A stretch of DNA of 64,000 bases from Azospirillum lipoferum (GTDB lineage Bacteria; Pseudomonadota; Alphaproteobacteria; Azospirillales; Azospirillaceae), in assembly GCF_024170005.1 (NCBI RefSeq), contig NZ_JALJXJ010000006.1, forward strand, positions 186,001-250,000. The letters are read 5' to 3'. Below, in pieces: positions 56,618-64,000 of the stretch (position 1 is the first letter of the stretch; each line of letters begins with the position of its first letter). The notes under the pieces were generated by a model. The model saw only the letters and a program-made list of their open reading frames with translations. It had not been told where the DNA came from and did not search any database. Both the position numbers and the translations under genes were made by a program.

Positions 56618-57256
56618 ATGGGGGTGCGGATGATACTGGTATCTGGACCAAGCGACTCTGCCACGCATGCTCCGATGCTTTCCGCCATGTATCGGCTACG
56701 TCATCAAGTGTTTCACTTGCGTCTGGGTTGGAAAGTGGCCGTCGTCAACGGCATGGAACTCGACGAGTACGATACGCAAAAGCCCTTTTACCTGCTGTAT
56801 GTTCGGAATGATGGCGAGGTGGGGGGATGCGTCCGTCTCCTGCCGACCACCGGCCCATACATGCTCAAGAACACCTTCCCGTCATTGGCCGGACAGAACG
56901 CCATCCCGAGTTCGCCGCAAATCTGGGAAGCCAGCCGATTCGCCGTGTCCACTCCGGCGGTGCGCAACGCTGACGGATGGTGTCGCGCCAGCCATGAAAT
57001 GTTCGCCGCGATGGTCGAGTTCGGGCTGGCGCGCGGCATCACCGATTTCATGGCCGTGGTGGATCTGCGGATGGAACGCATTCTGCGACGCGCGGGCTGG
57101 CCGCTGGACAGAATGGCCGATCCACAACAGGTCGACGTGACCATGGCGGTCGCCGGCCGGCTTGAGGTTTCGCACCGCACGCTTGCCTCCATTCGCAAGG
57201 CCGGCCGGCTGGACGGGCCGGCAATCCGGGACATGACGCTGCGTAACGCGGCGTAG
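56618..57256 (+). CDS. luxI: Acyl-homoserine-lactone synthase (LuxI family)
   Basis: 212 residues. The invariant LuxI residues are present: Arg28, Phe32, Trp38, Asp49, Asp52, Arg73, Glu104 and Arg107 (LRHQVF, LGWKV, MELDEYD, GCVRLLP, IWEASRFAV). It makes an AHL from SAM and an acyl donor. The acyl chain cannot be predicted. ATG at 56630 is an alternative start. It is downstream of luxR and of a perfect lux box, giving a positive feedback loop, and heads a co-directional cluster with proC. Confidence 0.93.
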   Translation: MGVRMILVSGPSDSATHAPMLSAMYRLRHQVFHLRLGWKVAVVNGMELDEYDTQKPFYLLYVRNDGEVGGCVRLLPTTGPYMLKNTFPSLAGQNAIPSSPQIWEASRFAVSTPAVRNADGWCRASHEMFAAMVEFGLARGITDFMAVVDLRMERILRRAGWPLDRMADPQQVDVTMAVAGRLEVSHRTLASIRKAGRLDGPAIRDMTLRNAA

Positions 57257-57341
57257 TCCAGGGCCTGTCAGTCACGAATGTCCGCAACCCGGCACCCGCC
57301 CGGTTGGTGACACCAAAGGAAACGACCCAAAAGGAAACGAC

Positions 57342-58151
57342 ATGGCGAACCTGATCATGTACGGCTGCGGCCACATGGGTTTTCCCATCGCCAAAGCCAT
57401 CCTGGACGGGCGCGGCAACGAAGCTTCCCCGCTGATCATCGTCGAGGCTGACCGCGAAAAGGCGGACCTGTTGCGGCGCACGCTCGCCTGCGACGTCGTC
57501 GCGTCCCATCGACCGGCGCCCGACGACGCTCTGATCCTGGCTGTGAAGCCGGTCGACACGCGACCGCTGGCCGATTCGATCAATCACGCAATGGGGCCGG
57601 ACAATCTGATCGTTTCGGTGATGGCCGGGGTCACCACCGCCGAGCTTTCGGAGTGCTTCCGCACCAGGCAGGTCATCCGCACCATCCCGAACACGCCGTG
57701 CCTGATCGGCCAGGGAATTACGGTGTTCTGCCGCACGCCCGAGGTCACCGGCGCCCACCACGCCCATACCCTGAGGCTGCTCGGCTGCCTTGGCCAGGTG
57801 GTGGAGGTTCCCGAAGAGGCGATGATCGACAAGGCGACCGGCATCTCGGGAAGCGGCCCCGCCTACGTCTTCTATCTCGCCGAGGCGCTTCGCGACTGCG
57901 CAGTGGAAATGGGCTTCTCGCGTTCCGACGCCTGGTCCCTCGCCACGGAAACCGTCGCCGGCGCCGGCGCCCTCCTGCGCGCCCGGCAAGAGGATCCGAC
58001 GACGCTTCGGCACGAGGTCATGACACCCAAGGGGACCACGGCCGCCGCGATCGACCACCTCGAGCGGCACCATGTGGGACGGATTATGCAGGAAGCTTTC
58101 CAGGCGAGCTGGCAGCGCGCGGCATCGCTGGGCACCAACCCTCTGGGTTGA
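57342..58151 (+). CDS. proC: Pyrroline-5-carboxylate reductase family protein
   Basis: 269 residues. The dinucleotide-binding fold starts MYGCGHMGFPIAKAIL. IRTIPNTPCLIGQGITVF and the C-terminal GISGSGPAYVFYLAEAL are ProC family blocks. The later substrate motif is MTPKGTTAAAI rather than the usual TSPGGTTAAAL-like form. ProC reduces cyclic imines such as pyrroline-5-carboxylate. Its place in a quorum-sensing cluster suggests a dedicated paralogue rather than the housekeeping enzyme. The ribosome-site region AAAGGAAACGAC is duplicated in its leader. Confidence 0.88.
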   Translation: MANLIMYGCGHMGFPIAKAILDGRGNEASPLIIVEADREKADLLRRTLACDVVASHRPAPDDALILAVKPVDTRPLADSINHAMGPDNLIVSVMAGVTTAELSECFRTRQVIRTIPNTPCLIGQGITVFCRTPEVTGAHHAHTLRLLGCLGQVVEVPEEAMIDKATGISGSGPAYVFYLAEALRDCAVEMGFSRSDAWSLATETVAGAGALLRARQEDPTTLRHEVMTPKGTTAAAIDHLERHHVGRIMQEAFQASWQRAASLGTNPLG

Positions 58152-58187
58152 CAGACGAACAACTCCTTCAATCAGAGAGGAATTGCC

Positions 58188-59054
58188 ATGCTTCAAAGTG
58201 TCGAGGCACAGCCCCTGCCTGGGCGGGCTTTACCGCAGTCCGGCATCGAGGATCTCTGCAGCCACTATTTCGGTCTCGGGATCGAGGTGAAGTTGCGGCG
58301 GGACGGCAAGGTGTTCCAGCCCAGCAAGGCGGGCCTGGCGTTCGGCGAGTATCTGCTGTCGAACGTCACCATCGAAGAAAAGATGGGCGATATCCTGGAG
58401 ATCGGCACCGGCTCCGGAGCTTTGGCGATCCTTCTGGCAATCGCCGGCGCCCGCAACGTCGTCGCCACGGACATCAACCAGCACATCATCGACGTTGCCC
58501 GCGCCAACTACGGCATCGCGCAGCGCGATTTCCGGTCGCTTCAGGGAGGTCGCAGTCCCCACCTCCGTTTTCTGGTGAGCAACCTGTTCGACAGCCGGGA
58601 TCTCGAGAACCGGAGGTTCGACCTCATCTTCTTCAATCCGCCGGGGTGGCGGACGCCGGACGATCCGGAACTGTTCCGCACCATCTGCGAGGACAGCTAC
58701 TACTCCATGTTCGAGGGCGACCAGACAGTCACCCGCTTCCTCCAGCAGGTCGGCCGTTATCTGAAGCCCAATGGGCGGGTGCTCATCGGCCTGAATTCCA
58801 TCGTCGGCATTCAGAGCGTCATCGCCGCCTACAAGGAGTGGGAGGCGAAGCACGCCCTGTGGGAGTTCGATTTTACCATTCGACAGAAGAATGCCATCGA
58901 GCTGATGCTCTACAATGATCATTGGAAGAAGAATGGCGACCTGATCCGTAATCAGCTTCTTCTGTGGAAGCAGCGCGGACTCTCCCACTTTTCCCATCAT
59001 AACGATCACTCGGAGTGGTTCTACGAGATCACGGAGATACAGAATATTACGTAG
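58188..59054 (+). CDS. PrmC/HemK-like class I SAM methyltransferase
   Basis: 288 residues. Motif I is DILEIGTGSGALAILLA (68-84), followed by ATDIN and the motif IV NPPG at 150-153, within DLIFFNPPGW. HemK/PrmC enzymes have NPPY and methylate glutamine nitrogens; the Gly in place of Tyr and a different N-terminal region suggest another substrate, perhaps a small amine. The C-terminal third is AT-richer and His/Trp-rich. It lies 36 bp after proC and 38 bp before soxB. Confidence 0.8.
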   Translation: MLQSVEAQPLPGRALPQSGIEDLCSHYFGLGIEVKLRRDGKVFQPSKAGLAFGEYLLSNVTIEEKMGDILEIGTGSGALAILLAIAGARNVVATDINQHIIDVARANYGIAQRDFRSLQGGRSPHLRFLVSNLFDSRDLENRRFDLIFFNPPGWRTPDDPELFRTICEDSYYSMFEGDQTVTRFLQQVGRYLKPNGRVLIGLNSIVGIQSVIAAYKEWEAKHALWEFDFTIRQKNAIELMLYNDHWKKNGDLIRNQLLLWKQRGLSHFSHHNDHSEWFYEITEIQNIT

Positions 59055-59092
59055 CGCGCCGTTCCGGCCCGGCCCAGGATCAAGAGGCCCCG

Positions 59093-60337
59093 ATGCACAA
59101 GCACTCCTTCCTCGATCTTCTTCGCCACGGATTGGCCGGAAACCGGACCTGGCCGCGCATGTGGCGCACTCCGGAGCCGAAGCCGGAGTATGACGTGGTC
59201 ATCGTCGGCGGCGGCGGGCACGGTCTGGCCACCGCCTATTACCTGGCCAGGGAACACGGCGTCCGCAACGTCGCCGTGCTTGAAAAGGGTTGGCTGGGCG
59301 GCGGCAACACGGCCCGCAACACGACCATCATCCGGTCCAACTATTTGCAGGACCCGTCGGCGGCGCTGTACGACTTCTCGATACGCCTGTGGGAGGGGCT
59401 GTCGGCCGAGCTGGGATTCAACGTCATGTTCTCGCAACGTGGCGTCATCCACCTCGCGCACAGCCTCCACGACCTGCACGAGATCCAACGGCGGGGCAAC
59501 GCCATCCATCTCAACGGCGTCGATTCCGAATTCCTCGATCCCGCCCAAATCCGCCGGATGCTGCCGTCGATGAACCTGGACTGCCGGTTTCCGGTGCTCG
59601 GGGCGTTGCACCAGAAACGCGGCGGGGTCGCGCGGCACGACGCCGTGGCCTGGGGGTACGCCCGGGGCGCGGACGCCCACGGCGTGGACATCATCCAGCG
59701 CTGCGAGGTGCTGGGCTTCCGCACGCGGGGCGGAACCGTGACCGGCGTGGAAACGACGCGCGGCTTCATCGGGGCGCGCGTCGTCGGCTGTGCGGTGGCG
59801 GCGGCCAGCGGCGTTCTGGCGACCATGGCGGGGTTCCGCCTGCCGCTGGAGACCTCTCCCCTGCAGGCGTTCGTCTCCGAACCGGTCCGCCCGTTCCTGG
59901 ACCATGTCGTGATGTCGAACGCCATCCACCTCTACGTCTCGCAGTCGGGCAAGGGCGAACTGGTGATGGGGGCCGGCTCCGACCCGTACGTGTCCTACGC
60001 GCAGCGCGGCAGCTTCGATCAGGTGGAACTGGCCGTCCGCGCCCTGCTCGAACTCTTTCCCTCCCTGTCACGGCTGCGGTTCATGCGGCAGTGGGCGGGA
60101 AACTGCGACATCACCGCCGACCGCTCGCCGATCATCTCCGGCACGCCGGTACGCAATCTCTTCTTCAATTGCGGCTGGGGCACCGGGGGGTTCAAGGCGA
60201 CCCCCGCGTCCGGCTTCGTCTTCGCCCATTGTCTTGCGCGCGGTACTCCCCACCCGCTGGCCGAGCCGTTCGGCATGGAGCGGTTCCACAGCGGCGCCCT
60301 CATCGACGAGGGCGCGGCAGCCACCGTGGCGCACTAG
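59093..60337 (+). CDS. soxB: Sarcosine oxidase beta-subunit-like flavoprotein
   Basis: 414 residues. The FAD site is DVVIVGGGGHGLATAYYLA, followed by GGGNTARNTTIIRSNY. The GGVARHDAVAWGYA segment near residue 180 contains the histidine region that carries covalent FMN in characterised beta subunits (from memory). GWGTGGFKATPASGF and a C-terminal ALIDEGAAATVAH are family-typical. GNCDITADRSPI and CAVAAASGVL differ from the usual GGIVDxTPD and AGNSSVL forms. The start is the Met of MHKHSFLD. The enzyme family oxidises N-methylglycine or related secondary amines. Confidence 0.88.
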   Translation: MHKHSFLDLLRHGLAGNRTWPRMWRTPEPKPEYDVVIVGGGGHGLATAYYLAREHGVRNVAVLEKGWLGGGNTARNTTIIRSNYLQDPSAALYDFSIRLWEGLSAELGFNVMFSQRGVIHLAHSLHDLHEIQRRGNAIHLNGVDSEFLDPAQIRRMLPSMNLDCRFPVLGALHQKRGGVARHDAVAWGYARGADAHGVDIIQRCEVLGFRTRGGTVTGVETTRGFIGARVVGCAVAAASGVLATMAGFRLPLETSPLQAFVSEPVRPFLDHVVMSNAIHLYVSQSGKGELVMGAGSDPYVSYAQRGSFDQVELAVRALLELFPSLSRLRFMRQWAGNCDITADRSPIISGTPVRNLFFNCGWGTGGFKATPASGFVFAHCLARGTPHPLAEPFGMERFHSGALIDEGAAATVAH

Positions 60338-60362
60338 ACCATCTTGCAGAAAAGGAACCGCC

Positions 60363-60647
60363 ATGCTGGTGATTCGCTGCCCCTGGTGCTCGGAGCGCGA
60401 CCAGACCGAATTCTCCTACCATGGGGAAGCCCACATCGCGCGCCCCGCGACCCCGATGGACCGGACGGACGAGCAGTGGGGCGATTACCTGTTCTTCCGC
60501 AGCAACACCCGTGGCCCGCACCGCGAGCGCTGGCTGCACGCCGCCGGGTGCCGGCGCTGGTTCAACCTGCTCCGCGATACCGCAACCGGCCGGATCCTGG
60601 CGGTTTACCGCCCGGATGAACCGCCACCTGCCGCAACGGCCGGATGA
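60363..60647 (+). CDS. soxD: Sarcosine oxidase delta-subunit-like zinc protein
   Basis: 94 residues. The zinc ligands match the family: Cys6 and Cys9 in CPWC, and His59 and Cys63 in LHAAGC. FSYHGEAHIARP and LFFRSNTRGPHRERW are typical. It is a structural subunit of the heterotetramer. It overlaps soxA by four bases (ATGA). Confidence 0.93.
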   Translation: MLVIRCPWCSERDQTEFSYHGEAHIARPATPMDRTDEQWGDYLFFRSNTRGPHRERWLHAAGCRRWFNLLRDTATGRILAVYRPDEPPPAATAG

Positions 60648-63600
60648 GCGCGGTGCCCTCTGTCATAGGCCTGATTCCCATGGACGGTGTGACCCCCATC
60701 CTTGACGCGTGCCCGGTTCGCCGGGCCGCGCAGACCAACCGCCTGGCGGGCGGCGGCGGCATCGACCGCTCCCGTCCGCTCGACTTCCGCTTCGATGGCC
60801 GCGACTACCAGGGATATGCGGGCGATACCCTGGCTTCCGCTCTTCTGGCGAACGGAGTCCGGCTCCTCGGCCGCAGCTACAAGTACGGCCGCCCCAGAGG
60901 CATCGTCTCCGCCGGCCCGGAGGAGCCGGGCGCTCTGGTGACGCTCGGGTCCGGCGCGGCGCTGGAACCGAACATCCGGCCGACCATGGTCCCGCTGCGG
61001 CAGGGGCTGGAGGCCTTCGCGCAGCTGTCGCCCGCCGGGACCGGCCCCGACCCGCTCGGCTGGATCGCCGACCGGTTCTCCCGCTTCCTGCCGCCGGGGT
61101 TCTATTACAAGACATTCTCGTGGCCCCGCCGGCTGTGGCCGCTCTACGAGCGGATGCTGCGGAAGGCGGCAAGTTCGGCGCCCGTGCCGGAGCAGCGCGA
61201 CGCGAACCGGTACGAGCACCGGTACATGCATTGCGACGTGCTCGTGGTCGGCGGCGGCCCCGCCGGTCTGGCCGCAGCCCTGGCCGCCGGGCGGGCAGGG
61301 GCGTCGGTCGTCCTCGCCGACGAGAACGCCGAACTGGGGGGAGCCCTGATCGACGAACCCGACACGCCGGCCGGCCGCGCCGCGCGCGCCTGGGTCGCCG
61401 CGATGGTCGGCGAACTGGACAGCCTGCCGGAGGTGGAGACGCTGAAACGGACGAGCGTCGTGGCTTTCCACGATCACAATTACCTGATCGCGGTCGAGGA
61501 ACGCGGGGACTCCATGGTGCCTCCGCCCGCCCAGCGCCTGCTGAAGATCCGGGCGCGGGAGGTGGTGCTGGCGACCGGCGCCGTCGAACGCCCTCTGGTC
61601 TTTCCCGACAACGACCGGCCGGGCGTCATGCTTGCCGGGGCGGTGCGGACCTATCTCAACCGGTACGCCGTGATGCCGGGCCAAACGATGGTCGTCTTCA
61701 CGAACAACGACACGGCCTACCGCACCGCGCTGGAGGCAGCCGGGGCCGGCGCCCGCGTCACCGTCGTCGACATCCGGCCGCAACCGCGGGGAGCCCTGGT
61801 CCGGCGAGCGCGGGCGGCCGGCATCGGTGTCCTTCCCGGACATGCGGTGACCGCCGTGCGCGGCCGGCGGGCGGTCCGCGGCGTCGAGATCCGCGCGCTG
61901 GCCGACGACGGGCGTGGCGTGGGCGCGGCGGCGATGGAACTGCCCTGCTCCGTCGTCGCCATGTCCGGTGGCTGGATCCCGTCAGTCCAGCTCTTCAGCC
62001 AGTCGGGTGGGCGGCTGCGCTTCCGTCCGGACGTCGGCGCGCATGTGCCGGGCGAGCCGCCGACCCTGAATCGCAGCCGGCCGGCCGGAGCCTGCAACGG
62101 CAGCTTCACCCTGTCCGCCTGCGTCGCCGAGGGGCTGGCCGCCGGCCAGGCGGCAGCCGGCCAAGCGGAAGCCGGCGTGGGGAGCGGGGCGGAAATCCCG
62201 CACCCGCCGCCGCCCGGCACGGATGACGAGGAGGAGCCCGCTCTCTTCCTGCCCCATGTGCCTGGACCGTTGCCTGGACCGTTGCCGGGCAAATCCTTCG
62301 TCGATCTGCAAAGCGACGTGACGGTCGCGGACATCGTGCTGGCCGAACGGGAGGGGTACGGCGCCGTCGAGCATCTCAAGCGCTACACGGCGCTGGGGAT
62401 GGGAGCCGATCAGGGCCGGACCTCGGCGCTGAACGGCCTCGCCGTGCTGGCCGGCCAGCGCGGCGTGGGCATCGGGGCGCTGGGCCATACCACCTTCCGT
62501 CCCAACCTGAAGCCGGTCCGCTTCGGTGCCATCGCCGGCCCGCATCTCGGCCCCTCCTTCACACCGCAGCGGCGCACCCCGATGCATCCCTGGCACGAGG
62601 CCAACGGCGCCGTGTTCGAGGATACCGGCACCTGGATCCGCCCGTTCTGCTTTCCCAATCCGGGAGAAACGGCCGAGCAGGCGGTGCGGCGCGAAGCCCG
62701 CGCCGCGCGGACCGGCGTCGGCCTGCTGGACGCCTCGACGCTGGGCAAGATTGAGGTCCAGGGACCCGACGCCGAGGAATTCCTGGACCGCATGTATGTG
62801 ACGACCCGGCGCGGGCTGGCGGTCGGCCGGTGCCGCTATGGGATGATGCTCAACGAAAACGGGGTCGTCTTCGACGACGGCGTCACCACGCGGCTCGCGC
62901 CGGATCATTTTCTCCTGTCGACCAACTCCAGCGGTGCCGCGCGCGTGCTGCGCTGGCTGGAGGAGTGGCTGCAAACCGAATGGCCCGATCTGGACGTCTT
63001 TTGCACCTGCGTCACCGAGCAGTGGGCGAACGCCACGCTGGTCGGGCCGCTGGCCCGCGACCTGCTGCGCCAGGTGACGGACATCGACCTCGATCCGGCG
63101 CGCTTTCCCTTCATGTCGATGCGCCAGGGGACCGTGGCCGGCTTGCCGGCGCGGGTCTTCCGGATCGCCTACTCGGGTGATCTGTCCTTCGAGATCAACG
63201 TGCCCGCCCGCCACGGGCTGGCGCTCTGGGAAAGCCTCGTCCGCGCCGGGGAGACCTTCGGCCTCACTCCTTACGGAACGGAGGCCATGCATCTGCTGCG
63301 GGCAGAGAAGGGCTTCATCGTGGTCGGACAGGATACCGACGGAACCGTCACCCCGGTCGATCTGGGCCAGGGCGTGCCGGCCGCCACGGCCCGCGACTTT
63401 GTCGGGAAAAGGTCGCTGTTCCGGGCCGACATGCTCCGCGACGACCGCAAGCAGCTGGTCGGGCTGCTGACCGCGGACCCGTCGCTGGTCCTGCCCGTCG
63501 GCACCCATCTGACCGACACCCCGCGACCCGTCCCGCCCGTTCCGACCCTGGGCTTCGTAACGACCGGCCATTTCAGTCCGGCGGTGGGGCGTTCCATCGC

Positions 63601-63736
63601 CTTGGCGCTGGTGGCCGGGGGACGGGGCCGGCTGGGCGAGACGGTCACGGCGTACCGCCGTGACGGCGGGCCGCATCCGGTCACGATCGTGCCACCCTGC
63701 TTCTACGATCCGGATGGGGAGCGCCGCCATGCCTGA
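60644..63736 (+). CDS. soxA: Sarcosine oxidase alpha-subunit-like protein
   Basis: 1030 residues. An N-terminal Rieske-like/ubiquitin-fold part (to about 115) leads to an NAD-binding flavoprotein region (LVVGGGPAGLAAALAAGRAG near 200) and a linker region. A C-terminal aminomethyltransferase (GcvT-like) domain follows from about 640 that would take up the methylene group on tetrahydrofolate. SFVDLQSDVTVADIVLAEREGYGAVEHLKRYTALGMGADQGRTS is the conserved linker. A proline-rich insert (PLPGPLPG) lies just before it. It overlaps soxG by 8 bp. Confidence 0.9.
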   Translation: MSAVPSVIGLIPMDGVTPILDACPVRRAAQTNRLAGGGGIDRSRPLDFRFDGRDYQGYAGDTLASALLANGVRLLGRSYKYGRPRGIVSAGPEEPGALVTLGSGAALEPNIRPTMVPLRQGLEAFAQLSPAGTGPDPLGWIADRFSRFLPPGFYYKTFSWPRRLWPLYERMLRKAASSAPVPEQRDANRYEHRYMHCDVLVVGGGPAGLAAALAAGRAGASVVLADENAELGGALIDEPDTPAGRAARAWVAAMVGELDSLPEVETLKRTSVVAFHDHNYLIAVEERGDSMVPPPAQRLLKIRAREVVLATGAVERPLVFPDNDRPGVMLAGAVRTYLNRYAVMPGQTMVVFTNNDTAYRTALEAAGAGARVTVVDIRPQPRGALVRRARAAGIGVLPGHAVTAVRGRRAVRGVEIRALADDGRGVGAAAMELPCSVVAMSGGWIPSVQLFSQSGGRLRFRPDVGAHVPGEPPTLNRSRPAGACNGSFTLSACVAEGLAAGQAAAGQAEAGVGSGAEIPHPPPPGTDDEEEPALFLPHVPGPLPGPLPGKSFVDLQSDVTVADIVLAEREGYGAVEHLKRYTALGMGADQGRTSALNGLAVLAGQRGVGIGALGHTTFRPNLKPVRFGAIAGPHLGPSFTPQRRTPMHPWHEANGAVFEDTGTWIRPFCFPNPGETAEQAVRREARAARTGVGLLDASTLGKIEVQGPDAEEFLDRMYVTTRRGLAVGRCRYGMMLNENGVVFDDGVTTRLAPDHFLLSTNSSGAARVLRWLEEWLQTEWPDLDVFCTCVTEQWANATLVGPLARDLLRQVTDIDLDPARFPFMSMRQGTVAGLPARVFRIAYSGDLSFEINVPARHGLALWESLVRAGETFGLTPYGTEAMHLLRAEKGFIVVGQDTDGTVTPVDLGQGVPAATARDFVGKRSLFRADMLRDDRKQLVGLLTADPSLVLPVGTHLTDTPRPVPPVPTLGFVTTGHFSPAVGRSIALALVAGGRGRLGETVTAYRRDGGPHPVTIVPPCFYDPDGERRHA

Positions 63737-64000
63737 CGCACCATATGTCCAAGCCCCGGCCCTCATCACGGAGGATCGGATCACCGGTGCCTGGGAAACC
63801 GTGCCGACGGGCAAGATCCTGCTGCGCGGCGACCCGGCGGACAGGCTGTTCCACCGGGTGGTGACTCAGGCCTTGGGCGCCGGACCCCCGACGGAACCGA
63901 ACCGGGTGCAGACCGCGCGTTCCGGTCCGATCGTCTGGTTCGGTCCGGACGAGTGGCTGGCCGAAGTGCCGGATGGCGACTGCGGGCGTCGGCTGGAGGA
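63729..64000 (+). CDS. soxG: Sarcosine oxidase gamma-subunit-like protein (5' part)
   Basis: The first 90 codons of a gene cut by the window end, starting MPDAPYVQAPALITEDRITG. GKILLRGDPADRLFHRVV and SGPIVWFGPDEWLAEVP fit the gamma subunit fold. It completes the order soxB-soxD-soxA-soxG. Confidence 0.85.
   Translation, partial: MPDAPYVQAPALITEDRITGAWETVPTGKILLRGDPADRLFHRVVTQALGAGPPTEPNRVQTARSGPIVWFGPDEWLAEVPDGDCGRRLE

Noticed and set aside
61982..63814. A 610-codon minus-strand frame opposite soxA
   Set aside because: Shadow of the soxA gene, with no motifs.

Overview
The window is GC-rich, densely packed bacterial DNA. Its gene content (LuxI/LuxR signalling, a KGG stress protein, a HWE/HisKA_2-type kinase, TRAP and Liv transporters, anthranilate and catechol catabolism) suggests an alphaproteobacterium close to Azospirillum. 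That assignment is inference from gene style; there is no rRNA or tRNA in the window to confirm it.

Layout. (1) 1-1976: a KGG-repeat stress protein and a sigma-54 activator. (2) 1995-9753, minus strand: a hexuronate/aldonate operon (uxuB-type oxidoreductase, RspB-like dehydrogenase, TRAP dctPQM, mannonate dehydratase) behind a GntR regulator. (3) 10036-14151, minus strand: a four-gene ABC importer. A GTATGGTAG motif in front of uxuB, gntR and the importer ties regions 2 and 3 into one candidate regulon. (4) 14592-17852: PEP carboxylase and a 64-residue Gln/Gly-rich peptide. (5) 17968-25308: a chemoreceptor, a DUF2076 protein and a cheC-kinase-receiver operon. (6) 25333-35292: mostly single genes (SDR, ABC exporter, YgiQ radical SAM protein, MFS pump, TMEM175-like protein, pirin with a divergent LysR regulator, DUF1275). 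(7) 35608-41715: creB-creC, creD and a membrane-anchored NagZ-like GH3 enzyme, then a frameshifted small gene and a secreted repeat protein.

(8) 42042-55014 is an aromatic catabolic island. AndAcAdAbAa should convert anthranilate to catechol, and CatA, CatB and CatC carry catechol to 3-oxoadipate enol-lactone. A Liv-type ABC importer probably brings in the aromatic or amino-acid substrate. Two regulators flank the set, an AraC/XylS protein and a CatM/BenM-like LysR protein. Matching sites are visible: two TGCG-N6-GGATA direct repeats before andAc and an ATAC-N7-GTAT dyad before catB.

(9) 55559-64000, plus strand: an apparently intact luxR-luxI pair in an AT-richer patch, with a perfect lux-box palindrome upstream of luxI. 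It is followed by closely spaced proC, a PrmC-like methyltransferase and a heterotetrameric sarcosine-oxidase-like set soxB-soxD-soxA-soxG, the last cut by the window end. An acyl-homoserine-lactone circuit apparently driving imine and amine chemistry is the most unusual unit here and the best candidate for an undescribed system.
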